Shown: positions 7,776 to 15,912, counted from the stretch's first letter. The stretch: DNA of 64,000 nucleotides from Curtobacterium flaccumfaciens pv. betae (GCF_026241855.1 NZ_JAPJDC010000001.1:682001-746000), one strand, 5' to 3'. Made by a program: numbers and translations. The notes: generated from the letters alone by a model not told the origin.

Positions 7776-9211
7776 GTGACCTCGGCGCCGACGAGTTCCT
7801 CGCCCACCGTCGCTTCCTCTTTGAGGAGGGGCTCGCCCAAGCGGGGTACCGACAGCGAGGAGACGTGTGGGTTGGAACTGTGGAGTACCGCGAGGGAAGC
7901 ACAGAAGTCCGAATTGACATCAGCGCACAGTTCCCCTACCGACCTCCGCGCGTGACGCCCACTGACCTGGACTCAACTGCCTGGTCCTGGCACCGAGAGC
8001 GAGACGGTGCGCTCTGCCTCGTCGCCGAGGACGACCACGAGGATCTGTGGTGGGCGGATCCAAAGCAGTTCCTCCGGCACGTTCAAGGTTGGTTCGAAAG
8101 TGCCAACGACGACTGGCGCGACGATCGAACCGACATGGACCTCGAACGCTACTTTCCACTCTCCGACGATCGACGGCTTGTGATGTACGGGGATCTACCC
8201 GCGAGGGATGGTCGACTCGTGCGACTCAAGTCATTGTCGCCCCACACCCTCGAGCTCTCACCCAACCTGCCACCTGCACGAACGCGCAAATCGAAGCACG
8301 ACCGCATCGCTTACGTCGCCGATCTTGGTCACCTTTCCAAACCGCCAAGGTCGTGGTCGGATGTGCAACAACTGATCGGTGACGAGGTAACGGACACATT
8401 CGTTCGCACGCGTGCCGACACGTTGATCCTTCGGTACCAACGTGGTGATCACGAAGGGGCAATTGTTCTTGCACTGGAACAGATCCAGGGCGGGATCGAG
8501 CTTCGTCACCTCAACAGTGCACCCACCACGACGGAAGCTCTTCGGGCCCGCGCCGGTCGTTCCGCCGCCCAGCTCTCCGAACGGAACGTCGCGGTCATTG
8601 GCCTTGGTGCCATTGGATCATTCGCAGTCGATCTCCTGGCCCGAGCCGGCGTCAAAAGGTTCACACTCATCGATCAGGACATTGTTAAACCCGGCAACCT
8701 GCCCCGACACCTTGTTGGCCCGGACTCGATTGGCCTGCCCAAGACCCTTGCCGTCAAGCAGCTTCTGGTGAAACGGCACGGACTCGCTGGAGACAGCATC
8801 GGCACCCTCGACTCCACGGTCGACAACTCGGAGGAGGTGATGACGCTCCTGCGTAACCACGATCTCGTCGTCGATGCCTCCGCCGACTTCAGCGTAACCG
8901 CCATGATCCATCACGCCGCCGCCCGAATCGGATGCCATGCCATCTCCGCGGCTCTGCAGAACTCTGGAACCACCGCCCGCATCGACGTCCTCCCACCTCT
9001 TGACGGCGAAGCACTCCCGTCTACCGCGCAACCGAACACTGGGGACGAGGCCTACTTCGAAGCCGGTTGCGGAAGCCCCATCTCGCCTGCGACACCGCAG
9101 TCAGTCATAGAGGCGGCTGCCATCGCCGCCCGCCACGCAATCGGCCTCCTCACCGACACACCCATTACGCGCGCGGGCGAAGCGCGACACCTCACCGAAA
9201 GCCAGCAATGA
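7772..9211 (+). CDS. cap2: CBASS Cap2-like E2-E1 fusion (ubiquitin-type conjugation enzyme)
   Basis: A 479-residue protein with an N-terminal E2/UBC-like domain (about 1-125). It contains F-P-Y-R-P-P-R at 54-60, and H74 with C82 in H-R-E-R-D-G-A-L-C-L, the E2 cysteine pattern. A linker domain (about 130-265) follows, then a ThiF/E1 adenylation domain from about 268 with the nucleotide loop V-I-G-L-G-A-I-G-S (275-283), D301, N309 and R312. C433 in A-G-C-G-S-P is the best candidate E1 cysteine. Known Cap2 enzymes attach the CD-NTase C terminus to targets and prime it for signalling; the upstream CD-NTase ends in glycine, as expected. It is stop-start coupled on both sides. Confidence 0.9.
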   Translation: MSDLGADEFLAHRRFLFEEGLAQAGYRQRGDVWVGTVEYREGSTEVRIDISAQFPYRPPRVTPTDLDSTAWSWHRERDGALCLVAEDDHEDLWWADPKQFLRHVQGWFESANDDWRDDRTDMDLERYFPLSDDRRLVMYGDLPARDGRLVRLKSLSPHTLELSPNLPPARTRKSKHDRIAYVADLGHLSKPPRSWSDVQQLIGDEVTDTFVRTRADTLILRYQRGDHEGAIVLALEQIQGGIELRHLNSAPTTTEALRARAGRSAAQLSERNVAVIGLGAIGSFAVDLLARAGVKRFTLIDQDIVKPGNLPRHLVGPDSIGLPKTLAVKQLLVKRHGLAGDSIGTLDSTVDNSEEVMTLLRNHDLVVDASADFSVTAMIHHAAARIGCHAISAALQNSGTTARIDVLPPLDGEALPSTAQPNTGDEAYFEAGCGSPISPATPQSVIEAAAIAARHAIGLLTDTPITRAGEARHLTESQQ

Positions 9212-10959
9212 CCGCGATCATCCTTTCAGCCAGTGCGCGTACGGAAATGCTTCGGGCAGCCCGCGACCGACCAGAAATCGAGACCGGCGGCATCCTCGTC
9301 GGCCACTACCAAGGAACCGACATCATCGTCCGACGGGCAGTCGAGGTCCGAGATCCACACGCCACCGGCTCCGCCTACGAACTCCACGCCGCTGATGCCC
9401 AACGTGCGCTCGACGAAGACACGCGTCGACCCGCCGCAAAGGAGACGGATGGTTACGTCGGCGAATGGCATAGCCATCCCGCGCGTCTTCCCCCGAGCAA
9501 GACGGACAAGCGGGCGCTCAGCAAGATCGCACTGCGAAGTGCAAGACGACCTGTCCTCATCGTGTGCCACGCCGGAGACGAGCCTGAGTTCTGGGGTCTA
9601 GAAGCAGGAAGCCGGCTGAGACCACACCGACCGCTCGCCGTCATCTCGACCGTTGGGCGGCTGCTCTCTCGAGTCGGGCGGCTGCCCGCAACCGCGGTTC
9701 GAGCTGACGGGCCGACCTTCATCTCGTACCGGCAGAGCGACGGTACGCCCCGCGCCGATGATCTCGAAGCCCTCCTGCGGGCTAGCGGCGTCGTGGTTTG
9801 GCGTGACCACGACGACCTCGGCGCGGGCAACACCGATGAGCGGCTCGAGCGAGCGCTCACTCAGGGCCTCGGCTCCGCGGTCCTGATCGTGACACCGGAC
9901 ATCGCCTACAGCGACGTCGTGAAGAACCGCGAACTCCCACGGTTGCTTCAGCTCGATGACCACCGAGAGTTCGAGCTCACGATCGCGAACGAAATACCCG
10001 GCCACCGCTCTAGCCCCGATTACTCAGCCCCGGATCGTCTCCTCGACCTCGCGCCGGACCAGGTGCTTGGCAACAAGAAGCAGGAAAACTCGACGCGCGC
10101 CGATGGCCGTCGGGCAATCGTAAAGGATGTAGTGCGCCATCGGTTCGAGTCCCGGCGCCACACCATCGCGTCAAACCGGACCGTTGACGTCGTGATCCAA
10201 ACGCGTTCCGCAACGACGGTCCTCGATGACGACATCCATTCGGACCTGTGCTTCCGCATTGACCCGCCCGACGGGAAGGTGCCAGAGGAGCGTGCGGTGC
10301 AAGCACTTGAGACCGGACTGCCTTTAGCCAGTGACGCGGCCTACGCTGCTGGAGCTCGTCATCTGAAGGTCGCGGGCGGGGCACATCTCAGTCTGGCGCT
10401 CGCCCTCGGCGCGGCGTTCCCAGAGACTCGGTTCGGTAAGGCCGAGGTCACTGATGGGTTCGACAAAGTCTGGCTGTCCCCGGCTGATGAAGCAGTAACG
10501 ATCCCGAATGCGGAACAGATGCCGGTGTCCGACGCTGATCCTCGCCGCCCGGTCGCCGTGCAAGTCGCCCTCACACCACAGCTCGACCCAAGCGGGTTCA
10601 AGCGACTCATCGAAACCGAACGGTTCTCCGCTGCGTATCGGATAGCGCCCGTGGAGGGGCGCATTGACGAGCATAAGGGCGCCGCCCTGGCGAGGGCGAT
10701 CGCTGACGAACTCAAACAGCTGTGCCGGAGGCACAACACTGCGGAGCTTCATCTGGCGTTCCAGGGGCCGTTTGCGATGGCCGTCTTGCTCGGACGGCTT
10801 CTCAATACGCTGTCTACCACGGCATATGAATGGAACGATGACGATCCTGAGCTGCGGTGGTACCAGCCCGTCGTCGTCCTGCGACCAGGCGTGGACGGAG
10901 CATCGGTCCAGCACATCTCGCAACCCGAGCCCGCGGCCGAGGCCGAGGCCGAGGCATGA
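9208..10959 (+). CDS. Fused CBASS protein: JAMM peptidase (Cap3-like) + TIR + SAVED
   Basis: A 583-residue protein with three domains. Residues 1-140 are a JAMM/MPN isopeptidase, with E25 in E-T-G-G-I-L-V-G and H88-S-H90-P...S97-x-x-D100, the zinc-binding motif of Cap3 deconjugases. Residues about 167-300 are a TIR domain (T-F-I-S-Y-R at 170-175, V-V-V-W-R-D, L-G-A-G) with candidate NADase glutamate E242 in K-N-R-E-L. Residues about 345-560 are a SAVED cyclic-nucleotide sensor (D-L-C-F-R-I-D, H-L-A-F-Q-G-P...L-L-G-R, Y-E-W). TIR-SAVED effectors are known to polymerise on a cyclic nucleotide and destroy NAD+. Here the deconjugase is in the same chain. The start ATG 9208 overlaps the cap2 stop. 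The last residues are an Ala/Glu repeat. Confidence 0.9.
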   Translation: MTAIILSASARTEMLRAARDRPEIETGGILVGHYQGTDIIVRRAVEVRDPHATGSAYELHAADAQRALDEDTRRPAAKETDGYVGEWHSHPARLPPSKTDKRALSKIALRSARRPVLIVCHAGDEPEFWGLEAGSRLRPHRPLAVISTVGRLLSRVGRLPATAVRADGPTFISYRQSDGTPRADDLEALLRASGVVVWRDHDDLGAGNTDERLERALTQGLGSAVLIVTPDIAYSDVVKNRELPRLLQLDDHREFELTIANEIPGHRSSPDYSAPDRLLDLAPDQVLGNKKQENSTRADGRRAIVKDVVRHRFESRRHTIASNRTVDVVIQTRSATTVLDDDIHSDLCFRIDPPDGKVPEERAVQALETGLPLASDAAYAAGARHLKVAGGAHLSLALALGAAFPETRFGKAEVTDGFDKVWLSPADEAVTIPNAEQMPVSDADPRRPVAVQVALTPQLDPSGFKRLIETERFSAAYRIAPVEGRIDEHKGAALARAIADELKQLCRRHNTAELHLAFQGPFAMAVLLGRLLNTLSTTAYEWNDDDPELRWYQPVVVLRPGVDGASVQHISQPEPAAEAEAEA

Positions 10960-11066
10960 CCCTGATCGACGGCACATCGGAGCTGTTCGCCGCAGCTGGT
11001 TTGAGACGGAAGTTGCTGCTCACCGACCAGACGCCTGCGGGGCACCGTCCGGGTGTTCCTCACTAG
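10956..11066 (+). CDS. Small coupled ORF, possibly the remnant of a fourth CBASS-operon gene
   Basis: A 36-codon frame whose ATG overlaps the preceding stop as ATGA, the same coupling used at the two previous junctions. The product starts M-T-L-I-D-G-T-S-E-L-F-A-A-A and matches nothing I recognise. The same frame remains open after the TAG for another 30 codons (to 11159), so this may be a longer gene broken by a nonsense mutation. It could also be a chance overlap. Confidence 0.3.
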   Translation: MTLIDGTSELFAAAGLRRKLLLTDQTPAGHRPGVPH

Positions 11067-11529
11067 CTTGGGCGCCAGCGTCTCCGCGCGACTGAGCGGT
11101 TCATGGCTGGTGCGGGTTTGGTGCATGTCCGGGTGAGGAAGGCGTTCGGCGACGAGTGAGTCGCTGGCCCGCTGAAGGGCCCGTGGAACAGATCCCCGAA
11201 ACCCGTGGAACGCCCGTCAGCACTGGGATCCGCGATCCGCGCCATCACTGGCATCCGCGGATAGACCGAACACCTCGCGGACGACGGGGTGATCGGTCTA
11301 TCGTCGGAATCGGTTCGGTGTGTTCGCTCCGTGGAGACTCCGGACGTGCTCGGACCTCCCGTGGCATCTTCAGTGCCGAGCGACTGGGGTCCGCCTGTTC
11401 AGTTCGGAGCGGGTCCGGTCAGACCGCCACGGGTTTGTCCAGGGGTTCGGTCGTGACCTCGATCCGGATCGCCTCCTGCTGCCTCGTCGCGAGGTTCGCG
11501 TGACTGGTGGCGCTTGCCGAGTAACTCGT
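11067..11529. other. Gene-poor stretch at the right side of the island
   Basis: No convincing complete gene is visible in these 463 bases. They contain the 10-bp inverted repeat listed separately, a direct repeat CCCGTGGAAC (about 11178 and 11200), and a coding-like but start-less minus-strand frame just below 11530. The sequence looks like decayed accessory DNA. Confidence 0.5.
11260..11302. repeat. Inverted repeat GATAGACCGA / TCGGTCTATC
   Basis: Perfect 10-bp arms (11260-11269, 11293-11302) with a 23-nt spacer, about 300 bases after the CBASS operon. It is not GC-rich and lacks a T tract, so it may be a binding site or a recombination relic rather than a terminator. Confidence 0.45.
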
Positions 11530-11901
11530 TCACTCGGGCGAGGAGCGCGGGCGAGCGCTCATCTCATGGGCGTGCGCGTCTGCTTCGGTCTTGTAGATCT
11601 CGCCCCATGCGATGCTCGCGGGCATGGCATGGAGACGCACGTCCGCGTCAGGCAGGCTGATCTGCACGAAGTGCGGGAAGGCGGGGAACGTCCAGAGGTC
11701 TTCGTCCTCGAACCGACTCCAGAGCAACAACTCTCCGATGCCGAGCGGGTGGCCGAGTTCCTGACCGTTCAACGGCGGATCGCAGCTCACCATCAGCGCA
11801 TGGTGACCGTTCGGGAGCTCGATCGGTCGTTCCACCGTGCACCGGAAGACGGACGAGAACCGCTTGCTGTCCATGGACGAGAGGAAGAAGACTTCCGGCA
11901 T
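11530..11901 (-). CDS. Hypothetical protein, 123 aa
   Basis: A minus-strand frame starting M-P-E-V-F-F-L-S-S-M-D-S-K-R-F, with GGAG suitably upstream of ATG 11901. It is a soluble, mixed alpha/beta-type sequence with several Trp and Phe residues (L-L-L-W-S-R-F-E-D-E-D-L-W-T-F). I do not recognise a family. It lies between the accessory region and the conserved SDR gene, so it may belong to either. A GTG overlaps its stop (GTGA), so a short downstream frame of 44 codons could be coupled to it. Confidence 0.5.
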   Translation of the reverse strand: MPEVFFLSSMDSKRFSSVFRCTVERPIELPNGHHALMVSCDPPLNGQELGHPLGIGELLLWSRFEDEDLWTFPAFPHFVQISLPDADVRLHAMPASIAWGEIYKTEADAHAHEMSARPRSSPE

Positions 11902-11998
11902 TTCAGAACTCCGGGTTGGCTCCGCTGACGTTGTCTGAACGGATTGATCCGATGTCGATCCTGTGCGGATGGTGACGGATCCAACGGTCAGCCGCTCG

Positions 11999-13465
11999 TC
12001 ACCACGAACTCGGCGCGTAGTCCTTCAGGAAGACACCGAACACGTCCTCGCCGGCTTCGCCCCGGACGATCGGGTCGTAGACGCGGGCTGCCCCGTCGAC
12101 CAGATCGAGTGGCGCGTGGAAGCCTTCTTCGGCGAGCCGGACCTTCGTGGGGTGCGGCCGTTCGTCGGTGATCCAGCCGGTGTCGACGCTCGTCATCAGG
12201 ATGTTGTCGGTCTCGAACATCTCCTGCGCGCTCGTGCGGGTGAGCATGTTCACGGCGGCCTTCGCCATGTTCGTGTGCGGGTGCCCCGGCCCCTTGTAGG
12301 CGCGGCCGAACACCCCTTCCATGGCGCTGACGTTCACCACGTAGGTGCGGCGTCCTGTGCTCGCGGCCATGGCGGGGCGGAGCTTCGAGATGAGGATGAA
12401 CGGCGCCGTGGTGTTGGCCAGCTGGACCTCGAGCATCTCGAGCGGGTCGACCTCGTCCACCTGCTGGGTCCACGAGTTCTCGTCGTGCAGGTCGGGGACC
12501 AGGCCACCGGCGTCGATCGCGGTGCCCAGGGCGAGTCGTTCGAGCGAGCTCGACCCCGGCGCCATCGCCTGTTCGGTCAACTCGTCGGCTCGGGCTGCGG
12601 CGGCCGCGAGGATCGGGTGCGCGGCCACCGAGCGGGCGAGCGCCAGCGGGTGCTGGTCGTTCGTGTGCCCGAAGGTCACGAGTTCGGGCAGTGGTCCGTC
12701 GGGCAGCGGCGCGAGTTCCGCGTCGACCAGCGGCTGGTAGGCCCCGGTCGACCGGCGCACGGTCTGCGTGGCGTTGTTGATCAGGATGTCGAGGGGGCCG
12801 GACGCGGCGACGTCCTCGGCGAGCCCGATCACCTGGGCGGGGTCGCGCAGGTCGATGCCGACGACCTTCAGACGGTCCATCCAGTCGGCGGAGTCGGGCA
12901 GGCTCGCGAACCGGCGCACCGCGTCGCGGGGGAACCGCGTGGTGATGGTGGTGTGGGCCCCGTCGCGCAGCAGCCGGAGGGCGATGTACATGCCGATCTT
13001 CGCGCGACCGCCGGTGAGCAGCGCCCGCTTGCCGGTCAGGTCCGTCCGGGCGTCGCGCTTCGCGTGGCTCATGCGAGCGCACGCCGAGCAGAGCTGGTGG
13101 TAGAACGCGTCGACGACCGTGTAGTGCTGCTTGCACATGTAGCAGGGCCGTGACTTCAGCAGCGTGCCCGCGGTGGTCGACGCGGTCGAGGCGCTGATCA
13201 GGACGCCGCGGGTCTCGTCATCGATCCGGTCGGCGGCCCCGGTGGCGGTGGCGGCGATCACCCGGCGGTCGGCCTCGGCGATGACGCCGCGCTTCTCGAG
13301 ACGGTGCGCGCGCTTGACGGCCTTGAACATCTTCGCGGTGGCCTGGCGGACCCGGATGAAGTCCGGGTGCGTCTCGTCGATCGACGGCAGCTGCTCGAGC
13401 ACCCGGAGCGCGACGGTCAGGTCGTCGGGGTCGATGCCGCTGGGTTCGGGGTGCTCGGAGCTCAC
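11999..13465 (-). CDS. SDR family oxidoreductase with N-terminal zinc-ribbon-like region
   Basis: A 488-residue protein. The first ~150 residues are helical and end in C-Y-M-C...C-S-A-C, a probable zinc-binding cluster. Residues from about 155 form a Rossmann-fold short-chain dehydrogenase: T-G-G-R-A-K-I-G-M-Y nucleotide loop, N-N-A-T, a serine in N-V-S-A-M-E-G, and Y/K around R-A-Y-K-G-P. Long SDRs of this layout are common in Actinobacteria, but the substrate is unknown. GTG 13465 is chosen because TAGGAT (13471-13476) is five bases upstream, fitting a leaderless start. Confidence 0.8.
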   Translation of the reverse strand: MSSEHPEPSGIDPDDLTVALRVLEQLPSIDETHPDFIRVRQATAKMFKAVKRAHRLEKRGVIAEADRRVIAATATGAADRIDDETRGVLISASTASTTAGTLLKSRPCYMCKQHYTVVDAFYHQLCSACARMSHAKRDARTDLTGKRALLTGGRAKIGMYIALRLLRDGAHTTITTRFPRDAVRRFASLPDSADWMDRLKVVGIDLRDPAQVIGLAEDVAASGPLDILINNATQTVRRSTGAYQPLVDAELAPLPDGPLPELVTFGHTNDQHPLALARSVAAHPILAAAAARADELTEQAMAPGSSSLERLALGTAIDAGGLVPDLHDENSWTQQVDEVDPLEMLEVQLANTTAPFILISKLRPAMAASTGRRTYVVNVSAMEGVFGRAYKGPGHPHTNMAKAAVNMLTRTSAQEMFETDNILMTSVDTGWITDERPHPTKVRLAEEGFHAPLDLVDGAARVYDPIVRGEAGEDVFGVFLKDYAPSSW

Positions 13466-13495
13466 ACGCGATCCTACGTCGGGACCGAGCACCGA

Positions 13496-13950
13496 TCAGA
13501 CGAGCTGCTGCTCCATGCACACGCTCGTCGGGTCGTCGACGTACGGGCCGAACGGGGGGATGTCCGTGTACCCGGCCTTCCGGTAGAGCGCGATGGCCGC
13601 GGCCTGCGGCAGACCGGTCTCGAGCCGGACGGTCCCGATGCCGACCGCGCGGGCCCGGTCGTGCAGGGCGTCGAGCAACCGCGTCCCCACGCCGAGCCAC
13701 GCGCGGCGTCGCTCACGAACATGCGCTTGACCTCGCCGGTGCCGTCGCCGGCGTCGACGAGCGCCACCGTGCCGAGGGCGGTGCCGTCCTCGCGCGCCAC
13801 CAGGAACGTGACGTCGGGCTGGTCCAGGTCGTCGACGTCGAGGGCGTGGTAGTTCTCGGCCGGGTAGAGGCTCAGTCCGTAGTCGTCGCCCTGCTGTAGC
13901 AGGTGCAGGACGTCGTCCTGCCGGGGGCTCTCGATCCGCACGGTCAGCAC
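13496..13950 (-). pseudogene. GNAT family N-acetyltransferase, frameshifted
   Basis: The first part, from GTG 13950 (L-T-V-R-I-E-S-P-R-Q), reads through V-K-R-M-F-V-S-D-A-A-R-G. The second part, in another frame, begins G-V-G-T-R-L-L-D-A-L-H and ends at 13496 (Y-R-K-A-G-Y...). Joined, they give the acetyl-CoA loop R-G-x-G-V-G-T and a full GNAT domain of about 150 residues. A single base is missing near 13697 (one G on the plus strand). This is either a genuine recent inactivation or a sequencing error. TACTGT at 13957-13962 is six bases before the start, so the gene would be leaderless. Confidence 0.8.
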
Positions 13951-14011
13951 CGTCACACAGTAGCGAGGACGACGAGAACAGTGGGCAGACGAGGCCCCCG
14001 GCCGACGGTGA

Positions 14012-14989
14012 TCAGGCCAGGAGTCCCTCGCTGACCTCCCACAGCCGCCGGGCATCGTCGGCGTCGAGCATCGCCGAGTTCGCGTCCGACGGGATGCGGT
14101 CGGCGGTGAGGGGAAGGACCCGGTCGTCGATCACGGCGACGTCGCTGTCCTTCAGGTAGACCCCGCCGACGCCGTCGAGCAGCGGGCTCGCGGCGCCGAA
14201 CACGAGCGTCGCTGCGCCCTGCTCGGCGGTCTTCTTGCCGACCTCGGGCTCGATGACGGTCGCCCCGTGGTCGTCGACCAGTCCCTGCTCGCGGTACGAC
14301 GCGAGCACCGCCGGGTCGTGCGGGCCGGGTCCGATGATGACGCCCGGGTGTGCGGCGAAGGCGCGGATGCCCTGGTCGGAGTACCGCCGGTCGAGCTCCA
14401 CCGTGAACAGGACGTTGGCGCGCTTCGACTGCCCGTACGCGGTGACCGGGTCGTACCCGTGCGCGAACGTCAGGTCGTCCCACCGGATCTGCCCGAACCG
14501 CGCCGCACCGGAGGTGACGGTCAGGACTCGCGCACCACGGGCCTCCAGGAGGGCAGGGAGGAGCGCCCGCGTGAGCTGGAAGTGCCCGAGGTGCGTCGTC
14601 GAGAACGCCTGTTCGTTGCCGCGGCCGTCGAGCCGGCGGTCCGGGGTGAAGAGCATCGCGGCACTGTTCACGAGCATGTGCAGCGGGCGGCCGGAGGCCG
14701 ACCAGCGCGCGGCGAAGGCATCGACCGACGACGGGTCGGTGAGGTCGAGGGCCTCGACGTGGATCCCCGGGATGTCGGCGACGGCTGCGGATGCCCGGTC
14801 GACGTCACGGGAGGCGACGGTGACGTCGGCGCCGGCCGCCGCGAGGGCGCGGCTGGTCTCGCGGCCGAGCCGGCTGTGTCCGCCGGTCACGACGACGTTC
14901 CGGCCGGTCAGGTCGACGCCGTGCAGGACGTCGGCGGCGGTGGACGCGGCGGTGAAGCCGCTGGGCAGGGGGTGCTGGTCGGTGATCAC
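14012..14989 (-). CDS. SDR family NAD(P)-dependent oxidoreductase
   Basis: A 325-residue classical-type SDR of the retinol dehydrogenase/WW-oxidoreductase-like group. T-G-G-H-S-R-L-G-R-E is the cofactor loop, V-N-S-A-A-M follows, V-T-S-G-A carries the active serine, and Y-G-Q-S-K carries the catalytic Tyr and Lys. The substrate is unknown. The GTG start at 14989 overlaps the stop of the upstream hydrolase (GTGA), so the two are one operon. The operon is probably controlled by the divergent TetR gene at 16067. Confidence 0.88.
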   Translation of the reverse strand: MITDQHPLPSGFTAASTAADVLHGVDLTGRNVVVTGGHSRLGRETSRALAAAGADVTVASRDVDRASAAVADIPGIHVEALDLTDPSSVDAFAARWSASGRPLHMLVNSAAMLFTPDRRLDGRGNEQAFSTTHLGHFQLTRALLPALLEARGARVLTVTSGAARFGQIRWDDLTFAHGYDPVTAYGQSKRANVLFTVELDRRYSDQGIRAFAAHPGVIIGPGPHDPAVLASYREQGLVDDHGATVIEPEVGKKTAEQGAATLVFGAASPLLDGVGGVYLKDSDVAVIDDRVLPLTADRIPSDANSAMLDADDARRLWEVSEGLLA

Positions 14990-15912
14990 GACTGGTGCTC
15001 CTTCGATTCGATGTGGCCGACGGCGGTGGCAGTGCCGACGGCGTCGGCGATCGCCGACCACGCGTCGGGGTCGAGCCCGAGCTCGGTCCGGAGGAACGCC
15101 GTCGTGGTGTGGCGGACGAGGTCCACACGCTCGGGGCTCTCGTCCGTGGTGGCGGTCGACTCGTAGTCCTGGATCCCGCCGAGCAGGTGCTCGCCGCCGT
15201 GGACGGTCACCAGGTGCCGCGCACCAGGGCTCAGGTGGTAGACGTCGGTGAACCAGTCCGGGCCTCGCGTCGAGAGCTGGGACTGGTCGTGGTCGCCGGC
15301 GACGACGAGTGACGGGGTGTGCAGCTGGCTGAAGTCGGGGCTCATGAACGCGAAGTGCTCCTGCGCGAACGGCACGAGGTCGCCGCGCGCGATCCCGGTG
15401 GTGGACAGCAGGACCCCGGCGCGCACGCGGTGGTCGGTGCGGTCCTCGCCCGGCCGCCCGTCGGCGTCCAGGACGCGGGCCCCGAGCAGCATGCCCACGG
15501 ACTGTCCGCCCCACGAGTGTCCGACCGCGGCGAGGCGTGCGGTGTCGACACGCCCGCTCAGGCCGGGGACCGCGTCGATGATCTGGTCGAGGTCGTCGAG
15601 CACCCGCTCGAGGTCGTCGACGCGCGTCTGCCAGATGGTCGGGTAGCGCGGGTCGTCGAGCGTCAGCCCGTAGGCCTTCGCGTCGAGGAAGGTCGGTTGG
15701 ACGACGACGAAGCCGTTCGCGGTCCAGTGGTCGACCAGGGGGTCGCCGCCGGTCATGGACTGGCCGAAGCCGTGGGCGAAGACGATGACGGGCAGGTCCG
15801 TTCCGGTCGTCGGTGCGGTGATCCGGACCTCGAGGTCCTGACCGCGCGCGGGTGCGGGAAGCGTGACGGGGCGCACGCTGATGACCTGCGGTCGAGGTGC
15901 TGTGGGTGCCAT
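14986..15912 (-). CDS. Alpha/beta hydrolase (dienelactone hydrolase/PAF-acetylhydrolase-like)
   Basis: A 308-residue cytosolic hydrolase. The oxyanion segment F-A-H-G-F-G, nucleophile elbow G-H-S-W-G-G, a late aspartate in V-V-A-G-D-H-D and histidine in H-G-G-E-H form the expected catalytic set. Its GGAAAGG Shine-Dalgarno fixes ATG 15912. It is first in a two-gene operon with an SDR, and both face away from a TetR regulator across palindromic operators. This suggests inducible detoxification or catabolism of an ester or lactone. Confidence 0.85.
   Translation of the reverse strand: MAPTAPRPQVISVRPVTLPAPARGQDLEVRITAPTTGTDLPVIVFAHGFGQSMTGGDPLVDHWTANGFVVVQPTFLDAKAYGLTLDDPRYPTIWQTRVDDLERVLDDLDQIIDAVPGLSGRVDTARLAAVGHSWGGQSVGMLLGARVLDADGRPGEDRTDHRVRAGVLLSTTGIARGDLVPFAQEHFAFMSPDFSQLHTPSLVVAGDHDQSQLSTRGPDWFTDVYHLSPGARHLVTVHGGEHLLGGIQDYESTATTDESPERVDLVRHTTTAFLRTELGLDPDAWSAIADAVGTATAVGHIESKEHQS

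Larger units (their letters stand above)
3857..11529. other. Putative accessory/defence island behind tRNA-Gln
   Basis: From the 3' end of tRNA-Gln to about 11.5 kb the DNA is visibly less GC-rich than its surroundings. It holds a broken transposase, a complete IS3 element, a membrane protein of unknown function and a CBASS operon. A tRNA 3' end is a classic integration point for islands. I found no integrase gene and no second copy of the tRNA 3' end, so the right border is a guess from composition and gene content. Confidence 0.5.

Noticed and set aside
11399..11533. A 44-codon frame coupled by GTGA to the 123-aa hypothetical gene, and a coding-like stretch in another frame there (I-R-I-E-V-T-T-E-P-L-D-K-P-V-A-V)
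   Set aside because: The two frames cannot be joined without an assumed frameshift, and neither matches a family I know.
3857..11998. A duplicated tRNA-Gln 3' end (attachment site) at the right side of the island
   Set aside because: I looked for the T-arm/acceptor sequence downstream to 12 kb and found no convincing copy.
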